Shown here: positions 5,155-5,689 of the stretch, one piece after another
Layout of the letters: each line of letters opens with the position of its first letter
How positions within the stretch are numbered: position 1 is the first letter of the stretch
NCBI GenBank assembly: GCA_913062735.1
Contig: CAJXWI010000196.1
Location: 1 to 5,689, forward strand
Direction of reading: 5' to 3'
DNA length: 5,689 bases
Source of the DNA: an uncultured Arcobacter sp.
GTDB lineage: Bacteria > Campylobacterota > Campylobacteria > Campylobacterales > Arcobacteraceae
Position numbers and translations under genes: made by a program
Notes under the pieces: generated by a model
Told to the model about the DNA's origin: nothing
Database searches by the model: none
The model's input: only the letters and a program-made list of their open reading frames with translations

Positions 5155-5689
5155 ATGAGAATTTTAATTATTGAAGATGAAATTACTTTAAACAGAACAC
5201 TACAAGAGGGTCTTAGTGATTTTGGTTATCAAGTAGATGCAGCTGAAAACTATAAAGATGCTGTTTACTTTATTGATATCAGAAACTATGATCTGGTTTT
5301 AACTGACTGGATGTTACCAGATGGTGATGGAATTGAGTTATGTAAACTTGTAAAAAACAGATCTTCAAGAACTGCTGTTGTAGTAGTATCTGCAAGAGAT
5401 GACAAAGAAAGTGAAATCGAAGCTTTAAGAGCTGGCGCTGATGATTATATTAAAAAACCATTTGATTTCGATATTTTACTTGCAAGAATTGAAGCAAGAT
5501 TAAGATTTGGTGGAACTAATGTAATTGAAATTGATGAATTAGTTATCAATCCAGATGAAGAAAAAATTACTTATAATGGTGAAGAAATAGAATTAAAAGG
5601 GAAACCTTTTGAAGTACTAACTCACCTTGCACGTCACAGAGAACAAATTGTTTCTAAAGAACAATTATTAGACGCAATTTGGGAAGAAC
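5155..5689 (+). CDS. hsrA: Orphan OmpR-type response regulator HsrA/CosR, N-terminal part (gene continues beyond the right edge)
   Basis: This is a cytoplasmic DNA-binding regulator homologous to H. pylori HP1043 (HsrA) and C. jejuni CosR, essential regulators of redox and growth homeostasis in those species. The visible 178 residues (full length about 223) start with a receiver domain (about 1-117) carrying acidic Glu7/Asp8, the acceptor-type Asp51 in LTDWMLPDGDG, Ser79 and Lys101 in KKPF. A winged-helix domain begins near 124. The linker and DNA-binding stretch, including ARIEARLRFGG and KGKPFEVLTHLARHREQIVSKEQLLDAIWEE, is nearly identical to CosR as I recall it. Unlike H. pylori HP1043, which lacks the usual acceptor aspartate, the receiver residues here look complete. 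The ATG is preceded by AAAGGGA (5141-5147) at seven bases. No sensor kinase gene is visible, but the window ends inside this gene. It diverges from the isomerase gene. Confidence 0.92.
   Translation, partial: MRILIIEDEITLNRTLQEGLSDFGYQVDAAENYKDAVYFIDIRNYDLVLTDWMLPDGDGIELCKLVKNRSSRTAVVVVSARDDKESEIEALRAGADDYIKKPFDFDILLARIEARLRFGGTNVIEIDELVINPDEEKITYNGEEIELKGKPFEVLTHLARHREQIVSKEQLLDAIWEE

Noticed and set aside
1..5689. Search for mobile elements, CRISPR arrays, tRNA/rRNA genes, phage genes or a new defence system
   Set aside because: Nearly all sequence is explained by recognisable core genes; no transposase, repeat-spacer pattern, tRNA-like fold or unknown gene cluster was seen.

Overview
The window is AT-rich, densely coded chromosomal DNA. 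It most resembles a Campylobacterota (epsilonproteobacterial) genome, probably from the Arcobacter group. The evidence is a PEB4/Cbf2-type periplasmic peptidyl-prolyl isomerase directly upstream of a class II fructose-bisphosphate aldolase gene (a pair also found in Campylobacter jejuni), a homologue of the orphan OmpR-type regulator HsrA/CosR that typifies this phylum, short ExbB and ExbD proteins, and strong A/T codon bias. No database search was run, so the genus is an inference.

Layout. Positions 1-2032, minus strand: a three-gene run read from right to left, made of a PLP-dependent ACC deaminase/D-cysteine desulfhydrase-like protein, shikimate kinase (aroK) and histidinol dehydrogenase (hisD, cut by the left edge). 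Positions 2033-2079: a 47-base divergent promoter region with a candidate Fur box. Positions 2080-2936, plus strand: exbB and exbD with a 4-base overlap. Positions 2936-2962: a bidirectional terminator shared with the convergent genes. Positions 2964-4852, minus strand: the isomerase gene followed 11 bases later by fbaA. Positions 4853-5154: an AT-rich divergent regulatory region with an exact 16-base direct repeat, a good extended -10 promoter and a small palindrome. Positions 5155-5689, plus strand: the first 178 codons of hsrA/cosR, cut by the right edge.

How the genes fit together. aroK and hisD serve aromatic and histidine amino-acid biosynthesis. ExbB and ExbD form the inner-membrane proton-driven motor that energises TonB-dependent uptake, although no tonB gene is in the window. 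The isomerase is a periplasmic folding factor for outer-membrane proteins. FbaA belongs to glycolysis/gluconeogenesis. HsrA/CosR is a homeostatic and oxidative-stress regulator.

The main anomaly is fbaA. Its reading frame is intact over 356 codons except for a TAA at codon 47 (3891-3893), where the family has Glu. A single base accounts for it, so it is either a sequencing/assembly error or a recent nonsense mutation in a central metabolic gene. I found no convincing new multi-gene system. The rest is ordinary core genome with some regulatory details worth checking.
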